Source: Bugula neritina (Eukaryota; Bryozoa; Gymnolaemata; Cheilostomatida; Bugulidae). From it: DNA of 64,000 bases. The stretch lies in assembly GCA_964035545.1 (NCBI GenBank), contig OZ037772.1, positions 6,153,389-6,217,388 of the forward strand, read 5' to 3'. A program made the position numbers and the translations under genes. The notes below the pieces were generated by a model, which was not told the DNA's origin, searched no databases, and saw nothing but the letters and a program-made list of their open reading frames with translations. Below, one piece after another: positions 12,701 to 25,265 of this stretch. The first letter of the stretch is position 1. Every line of letters begins with the position of its first letter.

Positions 12701-15127
12701 TCAGCCAACATAACGGAGTGGTGGTTGCCAACTGGTTTAATTGGACAGAAAAACTGGCTGAAGTCACACTCCTTGATCCGATTTCCCTAAAAACGTCTCG
12801 CTCTGTCTATAAGCAGTCAACACATGAACTCACTTTTTATAGAATAGCTCAGCAACTTTCTCTCGTTTATGTGTTAGATAGGGAAGAGAAACAGTTGGTA
12901 GTCTGTAATCTAGTAGATGATAAAATACGAAAGTTCCCAGTCACTGGAACAAAATACCCCTTACCCATTTGCACCCTCCCAGACTCATGTTTGCTGATTG
13001 GAGACTACACTGATGATGGTGATGTAAGAAAGTATAAAGTAGAGAAGACCACGCTCACATTACTCTGGCAGTTTCCTCACATTCCACGACCATCCGGTAT
13101 TTCCTTCGACCCAACATCAGAGTTGATTCACGTTTGCACATTCAAGGGACCTCTCTTCATTCTTTCACCTGATGGTAAGTATAATTATTTAGTAACTAGT
13201 TATATTGTTGTAAATTTATAGGGTTGACTATATGTGTGGGTATCTAAAACAAGATGCTTACAGATTAATAATCCAGAGTATCGAGTATTGTAGTGAATTT
13301 ACGATTCACTATAAATTGTGGGTCTACTTATGCAAAGCCACTTCACCAGATTCCATACAAATTGAATAGACTTTATTATTGCGAATTATACAAGAAATTA
13401 AACTGTTAACACTAGTACACATGATTACATAATATAGAGTGATTTACACACAACTTTAGATTATTAGAACTCGATCCACTCTGCTGTCTACGCTGCTTAA
13501 CAAGCTTCCACTACACATTTGCAGCTCCGCCTACTAATTAATTGTTAGTCACCTCCCATCGGTCAACACGGTGGTGCCATCCTAACAACATGATGCTGAC
13601 TGCATCATGTAACTGTTCGAGGTAGAGTTATCCTTTCAATATAAACTAACTACTGGGGAACACAATACTAAACTCTTTACAGTATTACTAAAAAAATTTA
13701 CAGTATAATAATTATAGAGAAAGATTTATCATGTGCAGATTATACATTAGAGTCCATGAGTAAAACGAATACAAGAAAGTCTAAACTACATAATTGATAC
13801 CATGAACGTACTATTTAGTTAAACAAGCTCTACTCTACGACAACGTGAGGCTCGCACATCAGAGTCCTTATATATGTGCGCAGCTGTTGTAAGGTGCTAA
13901 TGATCAGGTGATCATCAGCCACTATAATAGGAGATAGCGTAGTGCGGCGTATCATAGTGATTAACTCTAATTACATCGCAAATGTATCAGAGTGTAGTAT
14001 GGGAGTTGTGTCACTTTTGATGGAACCGCAAATCTTTACAGTATATCAAGTTTTGTCACCTAATTATTTCTACCGCTAAAAACATGCAATTATATATTAC
14101 AGAACTAGTTGTCACTTACCTTAAAAATTGTGTATTGAAATTTGTAAGCTGAGTTGGACAAGTACATAATGATCTGGTTTTACAAGAAATATAGGCTTTC
14201 TCTAAGTCATTCACTCTGCTGGCTCTTAAGTTATGTTGAAAACTTACATATATCATGCAATAATAACTTTTGGTGAGCATGAAGTTTCCTATCTTGAGGA
14301 TTTATAATTCAACAGCATTGCTCCGCAATATCACCAACCCAAGAACACAGTATAACAATGCTAAACTTGCTTGATGTAGTCATAGCAAGGCACAAAATTC
14401 AAGCATTCGATATGTAATAGACTAGCCTTTATTGAAAATTCTGTATTATTTCCATAGTGTATATTGTGGTGATTTTGGAGTTGTCTCGATATTTTATTAC
14501 TATTTAGATTAGCGCAAGGATATTCTTATATTTTTCTTAGTCTCTTTTGTTTTTGTGGCATTTGAGTCGGGGCTTCGACATGACCAATTTTTGACCGAAG
14601 ATCGGTAGCATCTTCTGAAAGGAATGTTTCCAGAATATATAAGAAGGCGAGCTCGAAGTGTAGAGCAGTTTACAGCGTGAAATCGCTGGATAAAGACATG
14701 CTTTGGATATTCCTATACTTACAATAAAATTATTCCAAGACACTCTCTTCTCTCTATTGAATACAAGGAGTTATGTTCTCCACTTAATTATTCCGCATCC
14801 ACCAAATTACTACAATATGCAGAGCAAAGCACATACAACATCAAAAAATTAAACATATGATGTATAAAGAGCATATATGCAAACATTTATTTAACATTAA
14901 TCAACAGCCTGAAAGTGCAAAATATTTATTGGAAGTTTATCTGTTTCTATTAGAACAGACGCCAGCTGATGCAATGTTGCTATTCTTACAGGCAAGCTGC
15001 TGTTTAGGGTTCCTATAGAGAAAGTCTTGGTTTGGATGGCTGGGTTGGGGACATTGCTGTGTATAACAGAGACACAGTGTTTCTAGCTTGCGAGGATGGA
15101 CTGAGAAGATACAGAATAAAATACTAA
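6763..15127 (+). CDS. TRIM-like RING/B-box/coiled-coil protein (seven exons)
   Basis: Exons: 6763-6944, 8344-8524, 9211-9400, 9726-9931, 11792-12071, 12488-13174 and 14992-15086 or 15127. Phases agree for the first six. Residues 17-60 are a C3HC4 RING (C-x2-C, C-x-H-x2-C-x2-C, C-x2-C). Exon 2 has a degenerate B-box 1 (CDVC then CQQH). Exon 3 has a B-box 2 (CEHHKH then CYKCHQIFC). Exons 4-5 are helical and coiled-coil-like. Exon 6 (about 229 aa) looks like a beta-propeller region of the kind found at the C terminus of some invertebrate TRIM proteins. RING/B-box proteins are usually E3 ubiquitin ligases; that activity is inferred here. In the spliced frame exon 7 stops at 15086 (606 aa). A shifted frame gives a more family-like end (GWVGDIAVY, then ACEDGLRRY) and stops at 15127. 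Confidence 0.8.
7046..7262 (+). repeat. tRNA-derived SINE, copy 3 (TRIM intron 1)
   Basis: The head contains tRNA-like A-box (ggtctaggggtta) and B-box (gggttcaaaccccg) sequences. The body matches the copy at 4172 throughout (agcatcca, gtcataattg, tccttagcccg, cagggatagcgac). It is inserted in the sense direction in intron 1 of the TRIM-like gene. The rest of the intron (6945-8343) shows nothing recognisable. Confidence 0.8.
10280..10533 (-). repeat. Dimeric tRNA-derived SINE
   Basis: Two tRNA-like units lie head to tail on the minus strand. Their 3' ends, at about 10460 and 10286, share 'attcccagtggg'. The upstream unit (about 10460-10533) keeps a D-arm-like stretch (tagtgtaatggcagc) and a B-box (ggttcgattccc). 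Pairing in its T-stem is imperfect, so it reads as a SINE head and not a functional tRNA gene. The second unit is more degraded. Confidence 0.6.
10955..11069. repeat. 15-bp minisatellite
   Basis: About seven imperfect copies of a unit like GTTAGAATGAGTCAT, alternating with GTTAGAATTGGTCAT-like variants. It lies in intron 4 of the TRIM-like gene, inside the hAT-like element. Confidence 0.8.
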
Positions 15128-18100
15128 ACCTATCAGCTACATCCTACTAATATTCAGTTTAGTGAGGCTCTAATAGACAAAATGGATAATATTTGTCTCA
15201 CTGACTGTATATAATTATATTTATTGCAATTTATCTATGCTCTTACTCATGATACTGTCAAATATACTATGATGCTTTCTTTTTTATTTTCAATTATATT
15301 TATATACTTAAATATAATGGTATATTTATTCTATAAAATGACTTGCGCACTGCTATAGCATTAGCATATTATAATATGCTAATGCTGATTATCGCAACTA
15401 TATGGTTATATAACAAAGTCCACTGTATCCAATGTGTGTATATATAGCCATTACATTGTAAAACGAGTTGGTTATGAAAATATATTGAAAATTATTGCTG
15501 AGAGTATTTTCTGCCCAGTTTCATGGCTTATCGGCTTGCTGTAAACTTTAAAGTTTTGTTGAATTTCTTCCTATAGGTACGTAACAATAACCACCCACTA
15601 TAGTAGTAAATAATTTTTATTATTAGGAAAAACATACACACATGTGAAAGCAACTCCAACATACACGCAAAATAAGTTCCACAAGTCATAGTCTGTGATA
15701 TAGTATATTAGGTGGTATTCTATCCCTGTGTATACAACAGCATTGAATAGCCAATCAGAATGATTGTTGTCTTTTCCTGTCAGAAAACTCAGATGGGATT
15801 CAAGAATCTAGAAATTGGTTTGAGAATTATTAACTTATTAAAAAAAATTTCTACATACAATGGCTAATCCAATATAATAGTATAGATCCCAAGACACAGT
15901 TGAGCTGTGTAAATAGTATTGCAGCTGTTTTTTTTAATTTATTTCTTTTTGTAAATTAAGTTGTAGCATCTTATGACATATTAACCAACAGAAACTCTTA
16001 GTGTAGGGTAGAAAAGTCGCCTATATAGCCCGAAAAGTGGCTGCTGTAAGCGGGTTTTCATGCAGGTAACATGCTGAGTGCCAAAAGCTTATGCCAGTTT
16101 ATTATAATTGGCTGACCACCATTTTGAGAGCACACTTTTTAATTTCAATTGAAGTTTTAATTTATCGAACTGAATTAAAACAGTTTCTATACATAGTTTG
16201 CATTTCTGATTTTATATTATCTAAAGTCAATTTGCCAATGAATTAGATTTAAAAACAAACGTATGTATAGATGAACAGTAAAGTTTAACTCCAAGACCAT
16301 TAGCTAATACATTTTCGCGCACACAACCAATGCATTGTGTGTGGCAGGTCATTTCCTGAAGTGGTTTTCAAAAATTTGGACTTGCATGCAGAAAACTCGC
16401 TTTTTGTGGCTCTTCTCTTACAGCTGACATTATAACCCCGTTTGACTGTTATGGATGGCTAAGAGTATGCTTGAAAATAAACTACGCAATAACTTTGACA
16501 ATGTCAAAATGGTACAAGTCATCTAAAGTGATGGAGAGCAAGAGTTGAACTTTATGTAATTCTTAAAATTGTCTGCATTATCGCGCTTTATGACTTTTTA
16601 GTTTGGGAACTCCAGTTGGGTAACTTATTGCCTCTTTAGATTAGAGATGATGCTTGCAGAAAGTTGCTATCTAACTGGGCGAGGTGCTTAGATTTCTTTA
16701 TATTCAAGGACTCCTTAGGCAGTTTTTCGGGACATAAGTTTGAGATTTATAAAAAAGATGAAATTACATTTATATATGAGCGAATTGTAAAATTACAGTA
16801 AAATTTAGCCGAATAAAAAAGAATTTAATACAATATAGTATAATATAAATAACATACTTTCTTCTCACTGTTTTACCCATGTTTATTTTTAAGGATAAAA
16901 AATAGGTGGCTGCAAATTCAAATAAATAATTCTATCTATGCTATAAATTACACCTTATTTTAGTTTGTATATATAATAAAGATGATAACTCCTAAACAAT
17001 GTAAAAATTCCCATGGAATGGGAGGTGAGCACACTGCAGGTAAATTCTAGAATCTAAATACTCCTTAACAATTACATAAAATAATATGTTACATATGTAA
17101 GCAGTCACAGAATAGAGTTATTTGATATATAATATTTGTGAGAGTTTATTCATTTCAACGGTCAAATAATTTGCTTCCCAATGCATTTGAAAAGCGTAGC
17201 GATTAAACAGTGACCTCCACAGCATGACCTCACATAGAGACTATACAGCGATCCTCACACTGTGAGCCCCACACAGTGACCCCCACATTCCTTCACTGGA
17301 AATATCATCTGATGAGTGAAAAGTCAACATTAAATTTGAAAAAATCTTACAAGAACAGCAGGTAAAATTGATCTATGACAACACTAGCTATAAAATTACA
17401 CTTTCTATTGTTTCAAAGCTGTTCTTAAGATTGATAAAACTTTTAAACAAGTAGGTCTTTGAGTTGGATGGTATCGCCAATGCCGTTTCATGAGTACATA
17501 CTGAGCTTCAGAGCTGTAGGAGGGTTTGTCTATGTGGTGGCCTTCTCTCAAGGCTTAAAGCGGTTTGTCAAGTGGCACAGTGGGATAAAGAGTGCTCCCA
17601 GAGTAAAGACCTCTCACAATAAAACTCCATAAGCTCACCTTGAAAAAGAATAATCCCAGATGCACTTTAATTATGCAGTATTGAAATAGTCACTCATTTA
17701 TTATTCATAAAAAACATGGGCTAAAATATGAGACGTTGTTGTTGTTTTTAATTTATTGCTTCTTAATAGTAAATATAGAAAGAAAAAAATTAAAAACCTT
17801 AAGCTAAGCTAAGGAAAAAGAGACAAGAAGAAGCAAAGTAGCACTGTCCGATAGCTCAAAGCTAGTAAAGAGACAGTGGACTTTCTGTAGGATAAAAGAA
17901 ACCCTGCCCAATCATAACAGCAAGGAGGCCCATCAGTACCAGCAGCATCCTACTCCGTCCATAGACGGTCTGCTAATCTTTACTTCACCATCCCAAAAAC
18001 CATGCTCTCAAAATTATATAAATATTTACTAAATGATTTTGCAGCTTTAAATAACATAGGCTCTTCTTTCACTTTGAATTTATTAGTTTTAATTGCTTTG

Positions 18101-18134
18101 ACAAACAGAAATATTTAGACTCACATCACTTTAC
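15128..18134. other. Intergenic, no gene recognised
   Basis: AT-rich DNA downstream of the TRIM-like gene. Short inverted sequences near 15355-15385 form a small hairpin. Near 17205-17290 is a short irregular repeat of 'gacc(c)ccaca'-like blocks. No coding exon was convincing. Confidence 0.4.
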
Positions 18135-18225
18135 CTTCAATGATTCCGATGACATCCATTTTATCAGCAGCCTGTCTCCTCTGAGCTTTCTGCAGTACGT
18201 TGTTTGGGCCACATTTCTGGACAAT
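18135..18225 (-). CDS. Orphan candidate exon, unknown protein
   Basis: On the minus strand a 91-nt open block is bounded by an acceptor (gattttag) and a donor (GAAG|gtaaag). It encodes about 30 residues beginning IVQKCGPNNVLQKAQ and ending near DKMDVIGIIE. Base composition is less AT-rich than its surroundings. I did not find convincing partner exons within several kb on either side. It could be an exon of a long gene, a relic, or chance. The function is not recognised. Confidence 0.3.
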
Positions 18226-20364
18226 CTAAAATCAACAATCTTGCTTATACATACTGACATCAATCAACATATTTCTAGCAGCCAAATCTTTGTGAAGGCC
18301 CTATACAACAATATCTAAAGTATAAACCAATCTAAAATCTTCTAGCAAACAAAAAACAAAGTAATTACAAAAAACATGTTGCTTATGTCACAAAGTTATC
18401 TTTAGCTGTCACATTTGAGTGGATCCATCAGTTAAAATATTTTGCTGGTCTCCAGCTAATAAAACTAACTGATAATAAAAAATGCCAAACTTCTCACCGA
18501 CTTTTCCAGCAAAAGTATTAAATTTCTTTCAAATTTACCAAAGATGAGCAGATTTAACATTTATAGCTCTGTGCATTTATAGCCTGAGTCTATTACTACT
18601 AGTATCAGCTACAAAATCTAATTTTACAATTTTTATATGCTGAGTAATCTACTTCATCTATTCTAGTTCTTATAAACACTTCGCAAACTTCTCATACGAA
18701 ATGTGTAGGTTGATGTAATAGCTTATTTTTTGTTCGTTGGATCCGACAAATGCCCAACTAACAAACATCGCACCTCTTTGTCATGCCAGCTGCAATAGTA
18801 GTGTATAGTTGCTTAGCAACAGTGCTTTCACTAGTAAAGTTGTGACCAGTTAAATTTAGCGATAACTAAGTGAAAATTCTGCGTTAATAAAATAATTATA
18901 ATCAAATCTGAAACATTTAAATTATGACAAATTTATTAGCTCAATAGAAGCTAAAGATTTAGTAGATTTATGTTTAACAACAGTTGGACTGTGAAAAAGA
19001 AATGAAAATGACACGTAAAACTGCAATGCCCTTATAGTGCTTTTATATCAAACTGATTATTTATTTTTTTCGTAGCCTTTCATTACTTATTCTACTTATA
19101 TTTTTTATTGTAGCTAAATAAAAAATTAAAATGACCTGTTTTATAGTATTTTTTCTATGAAAGAACTATGGCTAAGATGTTTCAGCTGGAACAATTATAA
19201 AATAAAATAGAAGTTGGTAGTGTCTACTTTAGGTAAAATGATTCAGTTGCATCAGTTTCAATCTAACTACATTTTAACTTTTTTTCAAGTCACTGCTACT
19301 CATTGTGCACATCGACTCAGTTGCTTATGTGCATTTTTGTATTCGGGATCACAAACATCATAGTGATACAGTGCAGCTGCTCAAACTGAGAATTTCTATA
19401 AAAAAAACGTACTTCTGCTTGAAATAATTTTAAAATGCTGCTGATTAGCAAAATAATATGCTTCCTTAGAATTTGCTCATTTTAATTAATTAGTATTTAT
19501 TATTATTAATAATATAACTAAAATATTGATTATTTAATTTAGTTACAATGCCGCAATGTTTGCTATGTGAATTATGCCCACGCTTTTTGCTTATTGAAAT
19601 AAGCCAATGGAGTGCAATAAAAAAAAATTTGTCAGCTGAAACCTTGCTGTATCAGATTCCAACGAAAGTGTTGAAAAGTCGATCACGTGATCTAAAACGA
19701 ACAAACTCTTCTACTGTCGACCAATCAAAGGACGCTAGTTTAACGCAATGGTCCGATCACGTGATCCAAAACTAACAAAATTTGCATTCGTCGCGCCATT
19801 TCGGTCCGCTATTCGTCCAATTCGTTGACCGTATGAATAAGCGATAAACTTGTAATAAAAATTGCCGACTTTGGATTTTCTAGAAATGTGGCCTAATTAA
19901 AATACTGTAAAAACTCACAGGAAGCAGACTGCCAATTAAATGAATGTAACTAGAGTCATTGATTGACAAGAAAGTGATTCGAGTCTAAATATTTGTGTTT
20001 GTCACACAAGATTCTGCATATTTACCCTTTACAGCTACCAACAAGTTCTTACACACATGACTATCTGACCTATGCAAGTCTCTTCATTATGCTAAGCTAT
20101 TGCGCAGAGTCTGTAACTGATTGTAATAATCAGCACTGAAAAGCCAATTTTAGCTTTTAGTTGCTGCAACTTATAAAAGAGGATTTTAATTAGGAAAGTA
20201 ATATTGATTTTAAGTTTGCCAATAGTATTAAACAGATAACTAATTAATTTAGTCTAAAAGTATTAATTATTAACATATTTTCACGAAGTAGTTCATGCAA
20301 AGCTGAATCATTATAAAAGAAAAAATTCAAAGTGTTCGGAACTTGACTAGTGTCATACATGCAC
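18226..20364. other. Intergenic, with paired CACGTG palindromes
   Basis: No gene recognised. A 75-codon open stretch at 19548-19775 has no family resemblance. The only structured feature is the pair of GATCACGTGATC palindromes listed separately. Confidence 0.4.
19681..19766. promoter_or_regulatory. Paired GATCACGTGATC palindromes
   Basis: The same 12-bp perfect palindrome occurs at 19681-19692 and 19755-19766, each followed by a similar block (taaaacgaacaaa and caaaactaacaaa). TCACGTGA is the kind of E-box bound by MITF/TFE and USF-type bHLH-zip factors. A regulatory role is inferred only. It could equally be a short duplicated repeat. Confidence 0.35.
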
Positions 20365-23300
20365 GCATTCTGTTGCTGAATTATAATATCAACAACTTGG
20401 CCGGTATTTGATAGTTCTAGCAACCTGTTGTAACACTTTACTAAATTTATATTTGCTGGAATAAATGTATTAAATGTACAAACTTCAATTAAGACTGTTT
20501 AAAAATTAGGAAGCTTAAACTAATGAAAGCTTGAAACATTTTAAAGTACATTTGAGTATTTTTCACAATTTAGCTATTTATATGTTCTTTTTAGATAAAC
20601 TGAAAGAATAATGAATTTGATTAAACTTTTTCTTCTAATTTTCTTTGACTTTCTAGATTTTTTGCTAATTTTTTTTAGTATATTAGGATATATGGAACTG
20701 TTTTGGGCTTTCCTCAACAGTTTGCAACCACAATTTTTAACCACAAAATTCAACTCTTTATGATTGGGTGGGTGAGTTGTTATTGTTATTTAAGGTATAG
20801 TCCCAAGCAAACAAACTGTTTTTGCTATTACTCTATTTTTTGTTTGCCACATCCTAAAAGAGTTTAGATGGGTTTAAATATTGTTGTAGGCCTTCACCGA
20901 TATTTGGCTGCCAGGAATGTGTAAGCTGAAAAGCAGACTACCCGCGCACCAACTGGCGGTAAGACCAAAATAAATGGCCAAATGTAAAGGTGGTAGTCAT
21001 TGTATTTTTTACATACAACATTCAACAAATCTATGACTGGAGCCAAGAGGTTGTTGCTATTTATTCTATAGCCCCACACAATGCACGTCACAGTTCACAC
21101 TGCTTTTTGTAGGATAAAACCTACCAAAATAAAGGATGACTTATTTGAGATTTTAGCTGAGCCTTCCTATGTAGCACCTGTAGTGCAAATTCAAGACAAT
21201 GAATGGAATATAGAGCCCAGAAACAGACCCAAATAAAAAATGCATCTAGTAGTATAAAGTACATAAGAATGCTTACCATTAAAACACGGGGAACTGAAAG
21301 CATGAAGCATAGTTAACAGCCGACCTCTCTCAGCCACTGCTATCAACGAGGAAGGAATGCTATAATTACTCCAAGCCAGTTACTAACAAGAAAACCAGGC
21401 CAGTTTTCAACCCGACCTTGATGAATGTACTATATTATAGAGCACAAGCAAAAGTTAGCCCGAGTACTTTTTGGTAGGTTGGACTACATGCGCCAACAGG
21501 TGGTGAGATCCGAATGGATAGACAAATGTCAAGGTAGTAGTCATTGTGCTTTTGGCCGATAACATTCAGCTTTTTATGACTAGAATTGGCAGTTGTTGAA
21601 GAAGCAAAGCAGAGAGATGGTGGACACATCTGAAGTGTAGCTTCGAGAATAACATTTTATCAAAACATAGTTCATGTGGGTTTCACAGTCTAACAGGTCT
21701 GCCAGACCTTTTTAGCTGCATGATTAGTGGCAAATTTCTGTGCGTTTTTCAGAAGCACCAGAAGAGCTAGGTGCGAAAAAGAAAGTTATGATTTTGGTGG
21801 CTGATATGGGGATGCTGCTTTTTACATCAGTGTCCATAATCTTGATTTTTTGTTTTGTGCTCGTCCACAAAAAATTCCCAAGCGCACAAAAGAACGAATA
21901 ATATCAGTTGATCGAGTAGACTTATTAGATGAAGCATCACCACTAAGTAAAATTGAACTTTAGGCTATGGAAAGAGGTACTGGAACCTGAAAAAAGTGTG
22001 CTCATGATTATTAAAGCTTTGTTGAAAATTACGTCAATTGTTCTTTAATCCAGCCAGTATTGAGTGCTAGTATATTTAGCAAGGTTAGCTACAAAATAAG
22101 TATATTTTTCAAAATACTCAGTTAAATATATTGCCCCAAGCAATGCTTGTCACTGTTTACCCTGTTTAATTTTAGACTAAGATCTACTAAAAATAATGCA
22201 GATGACTTGTCAACAAATTTAGCTGAGCATTTTATGCCTACAGTAGTACAGCTTCGGAGAGAAATTCCTTCAGAAATCTGCTCTAACTTTGTGTTTCCAA
22301 TAAATAACAAGGACAAATTAACGACAAGAATGAGCTTAGTTAGTGAAAAAAACAAAATGTTGTGCTGCTTTGATAGTTGCGAAAAAAAAACACTATTCGC
22401 AGCTGACTTCATCAAATCAAATGATCAGCCTAAAGTGCTGGTGATTGTGACCCTCGGCAGTTGTTCAACAGAAAAACTAATATATTTGCTGGTCAACTTA
22501 TAGGTACAGTGGCAGTGTAAAAAAGAGAACGAGGACAAGGCAAAGCCAGCTACACATCAAAGTGTTGTTGGGAGTTGTTGGACACACAGTCAAATCCATG
22601 TTTCATTTCAAGAGAAGCCGCTGACCATCTAACTACATGATTTGCTTGAAATGTTGGCCATTTTCACGCTCAATGATAGCCCGACAAAAATATCTGATAG
22701 ATTTGCTAGTAACTGTGTGCTGGTGAACACAAAGCAGAGTAGCAGTTGAAAAGTTGGAACAAGGACATTTCAAAGTCAGCTATACACATCAAAGTGCTGT
22801 TAGGAATTTTATATTACTAGGTGGCAGCTCAACAATCTGCCTTAACTTCAAGATTTTTTCTACAGAATGACGTACATGAAAATTATAATAACATTCTTGG
22901 CGCCTGCCAGGACTAGCAGTAAGTATAGCTGACCCTAATACCTCTTAAATCCATTAAGGTGCAAAGAACACTAATTTGAATTGATTCTCTACTGGGTTTC
23001 ATCAAATGAAGAACCTTTATATCTCTATGGAAAGCTATAATAAAATAGACAAAGCTTCTAAACCAGCTACCATAGTTCTCTCAACTAGTTTGCTTTCAAC
23101 CAGTGTTCCCTCAACCAGTGTAATCCTCATGAAGCTATCTCATCTTAAAAATGATTTTAAAATATTTGGCTTCTGATTTGTTACAGCACTGCAGGCATCC
23201 TGCTGTTGAATTATAATATAAACAACTTGGCTGTTGGCTCCTTGCTATAATCTTTTTGTTGGCAATTGAGAATTGCTAAAATAAATTAATCAACTGAGCA

Positions 23301-25205
23301 AGCCCTGAGTCAGACTTTTTCAAATGTAAGGAATATCAACTAACGAAAACCTACTTCATTTTACAGTAGGTACATTGATCATATGGTGTTGGTGAAAAAC
23401 AAGCAAGAAAAAGTACTGAAAGAAGATTTGGAAATCAACTTGATTATAAAATATTCAACATGATCATAGAAAATTGTTATGGTGGAACTTTGTTGTTTGA
23501 ATAAAAAATATTCTTGACATACATACGAGCTTTGCAATGCGACAATTTGATTTCTTATGCTTTTTTATTTAATGAGCTACAAAACAAAAGGTAATTGCGT
23601 GTGTGTGCGTGTTCGTGGGTGTGTGTGTGTGTGTGAGGCGTATGTCTTTTAGTGGTATCAATATTTGTAGGTTTAGTTAATGATGAAGAAAAAAAATTAT
23701 TATTGGATTTTGTTGGAGTTGGGCTCAAAATGAAGATTATCACTATTTTTTGCAGTTGCATGCACCACAAGAGAGAAAAAAATCAAACCTCCGAGGAAAC
23801 ATGATTATAATGAATTCAGTAGGCTTTATTGCCTAAAAGGATATACAGGGAACAAAGAATATTTAACCTGAAGAAATCTTAAATACTCTAGCAGTAAAGT
23901 TTCAGAATAGGCGGGTATGTTCCTAAAAAGAAAGTTTAATGCTCCGTAGTAAATTCTACAGACCATATCGCAACCTGCATGACCAGCTGCCACTCCACGT
24001 TTCTGCAGCTGGAGACAAAGAACTCTGACTTACACTTTGTTGAACACACAGTCGGAGGCATGCTTTATTTCTAGAAAATGACTATCAATCCATATGATTA
24101 GCCTGAAATGTTGGCCATTTTCACGCTTAACGGTAGCTCAACAAACAAAACTGATAAATTTACCGATAAAAGTGTGCTGGTGAACAGAGAGCAGAGTGGA
24201 AGACGAAAAGATGGACGGGGGACATTTCAAAGTCAGTACACATCCAAGTACTGTTGGGAATTTCAAAGTAGTTCATAAAAAATTCCAGAATTTGTAACTA
24301 ATGTTATTAGACCAGCAGGAAGGATTATGAAGAAAAATCCCCATTTTGACAAATTATCTCATCCTAGAAGTAGTCTTAAGAGAATATGTCAATGTCAATA
24401 AAGTCCTATCAAAAGTTTGTTGGCAAATTCTAATCCTATGGTTAGAATGGTGTATGATCTCAGACAAACTTCACTTTGTAAACCAACATTAGAAATTAGA
24501 GATTTGAGAAAGACTATGAGGTCTAAAAAAAGCTAATCTGAGTTCAAAACAGACTGTGCAGGCATCCTCGAAAAGAAAATGTTATAAAAAAAATATTAGG
24601 AAACGGAGAGCTTAGAATATTCATTATATGACGTTTGTAAAAAAACAGTGAGAAAAAGTACTGATTGAGGATTAGGAAATCAATTTGATTATACAAATTT
24701 AACTTAAATAACAATAAAAGATGGTTATGGTAAAACTTCATTATTTAAATCTAAAACTTTATCATTGGAACGAAAAGAGCAAGAATAAGAAAGAGCTGAC
24801 ACTACATCATGAGTTGGTTTTCCAACTTTCTTGCTGACAATGACCTTCTCTGTGTCGTTTAATATTTGGTCGACATCCACTCACGAGGTAGGTTAAAGCT
24901 CTATTTTAAACAACTGCAAAAGTAAACTCGAAATGGGAATTATCACTATCATTTTCGCAATTGCCTACAGAAAAAGGAAAAAGCTGACCAAACCTCCTAA
25001 GAAACATGATTGTAATGGATTCAGTAGGCTTTATTGACTAAAAGAATATACAAAGAACACAGAAGACCCAACCTGAAGAAAACTTCAATACTCTAGAAGC
25101 AAAGTTTTGGAATAGGCAGGTATATTCCTCCAAAAAAAATTAAAAGGTATGTAGTACATTCTACAGACTATATCACAGCCTACATGACCCTGTCACTCTA
25201 AGTCT
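20365..25205. repeat. Mosaic of old duplicated repeats
   Basis: Several families recur here. (i) A block with 'caacttgg/accgg' and 'cctgttgtaa' at 20365-20435, about 23190-23255 and 26582-26656. (ii) A block starting 'atgcgccaac' and containing 'aaatgtcaagg' at about 20940-21075, 21487-21640 and 26750-26910. (iii) A block with 'gttggccattttcacgct' at 22508-22810 and 24050-24265. (iv) A roughly 600-bp direct duplication, about 23390-24005 and 24640-25205. Any coding content is broken. They are probably decayed transposon pieces of unknown class. A short TG microsatellite lies at about 23597-23634. Confidence 0.6.
22147..22503 (+). pseudogene. 118-codon open stretch, unrecognised
   Basis: An open frame within the repeat mosaic, preceded by an acceptor-like 'ttaattttag' at about 22179. 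It contains a polar segment (DDLSTNLAEHFMP, then LRREIPSEICSN). No domain is recognised and the surrounding repeats are decayed. It could be an exon of a dead mobile element or chance. Confidence 0.2.
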
Positions 25206-25265
25206 CAAGGCGTTTGTAAAAACCATGAGAAAAGGTGCTGCAATGACTGAGGATTAACAAACTGT

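Noticed and set aside
14537-14743. 68-codon minus-strand frame in TRIM intron 6
   Set aside because: No recognisable domain and no supporting neighbours. The intron 13175-14991 otherwise shows nothing.
21753-21962. Possible exon with a hydrophobic segment (a membrane span in one frame, a basic tail in another)
   Set aside because: The two suggestive readings lie in different frames and stops interrupt both. It sits in a mosaic of decayed repeats.
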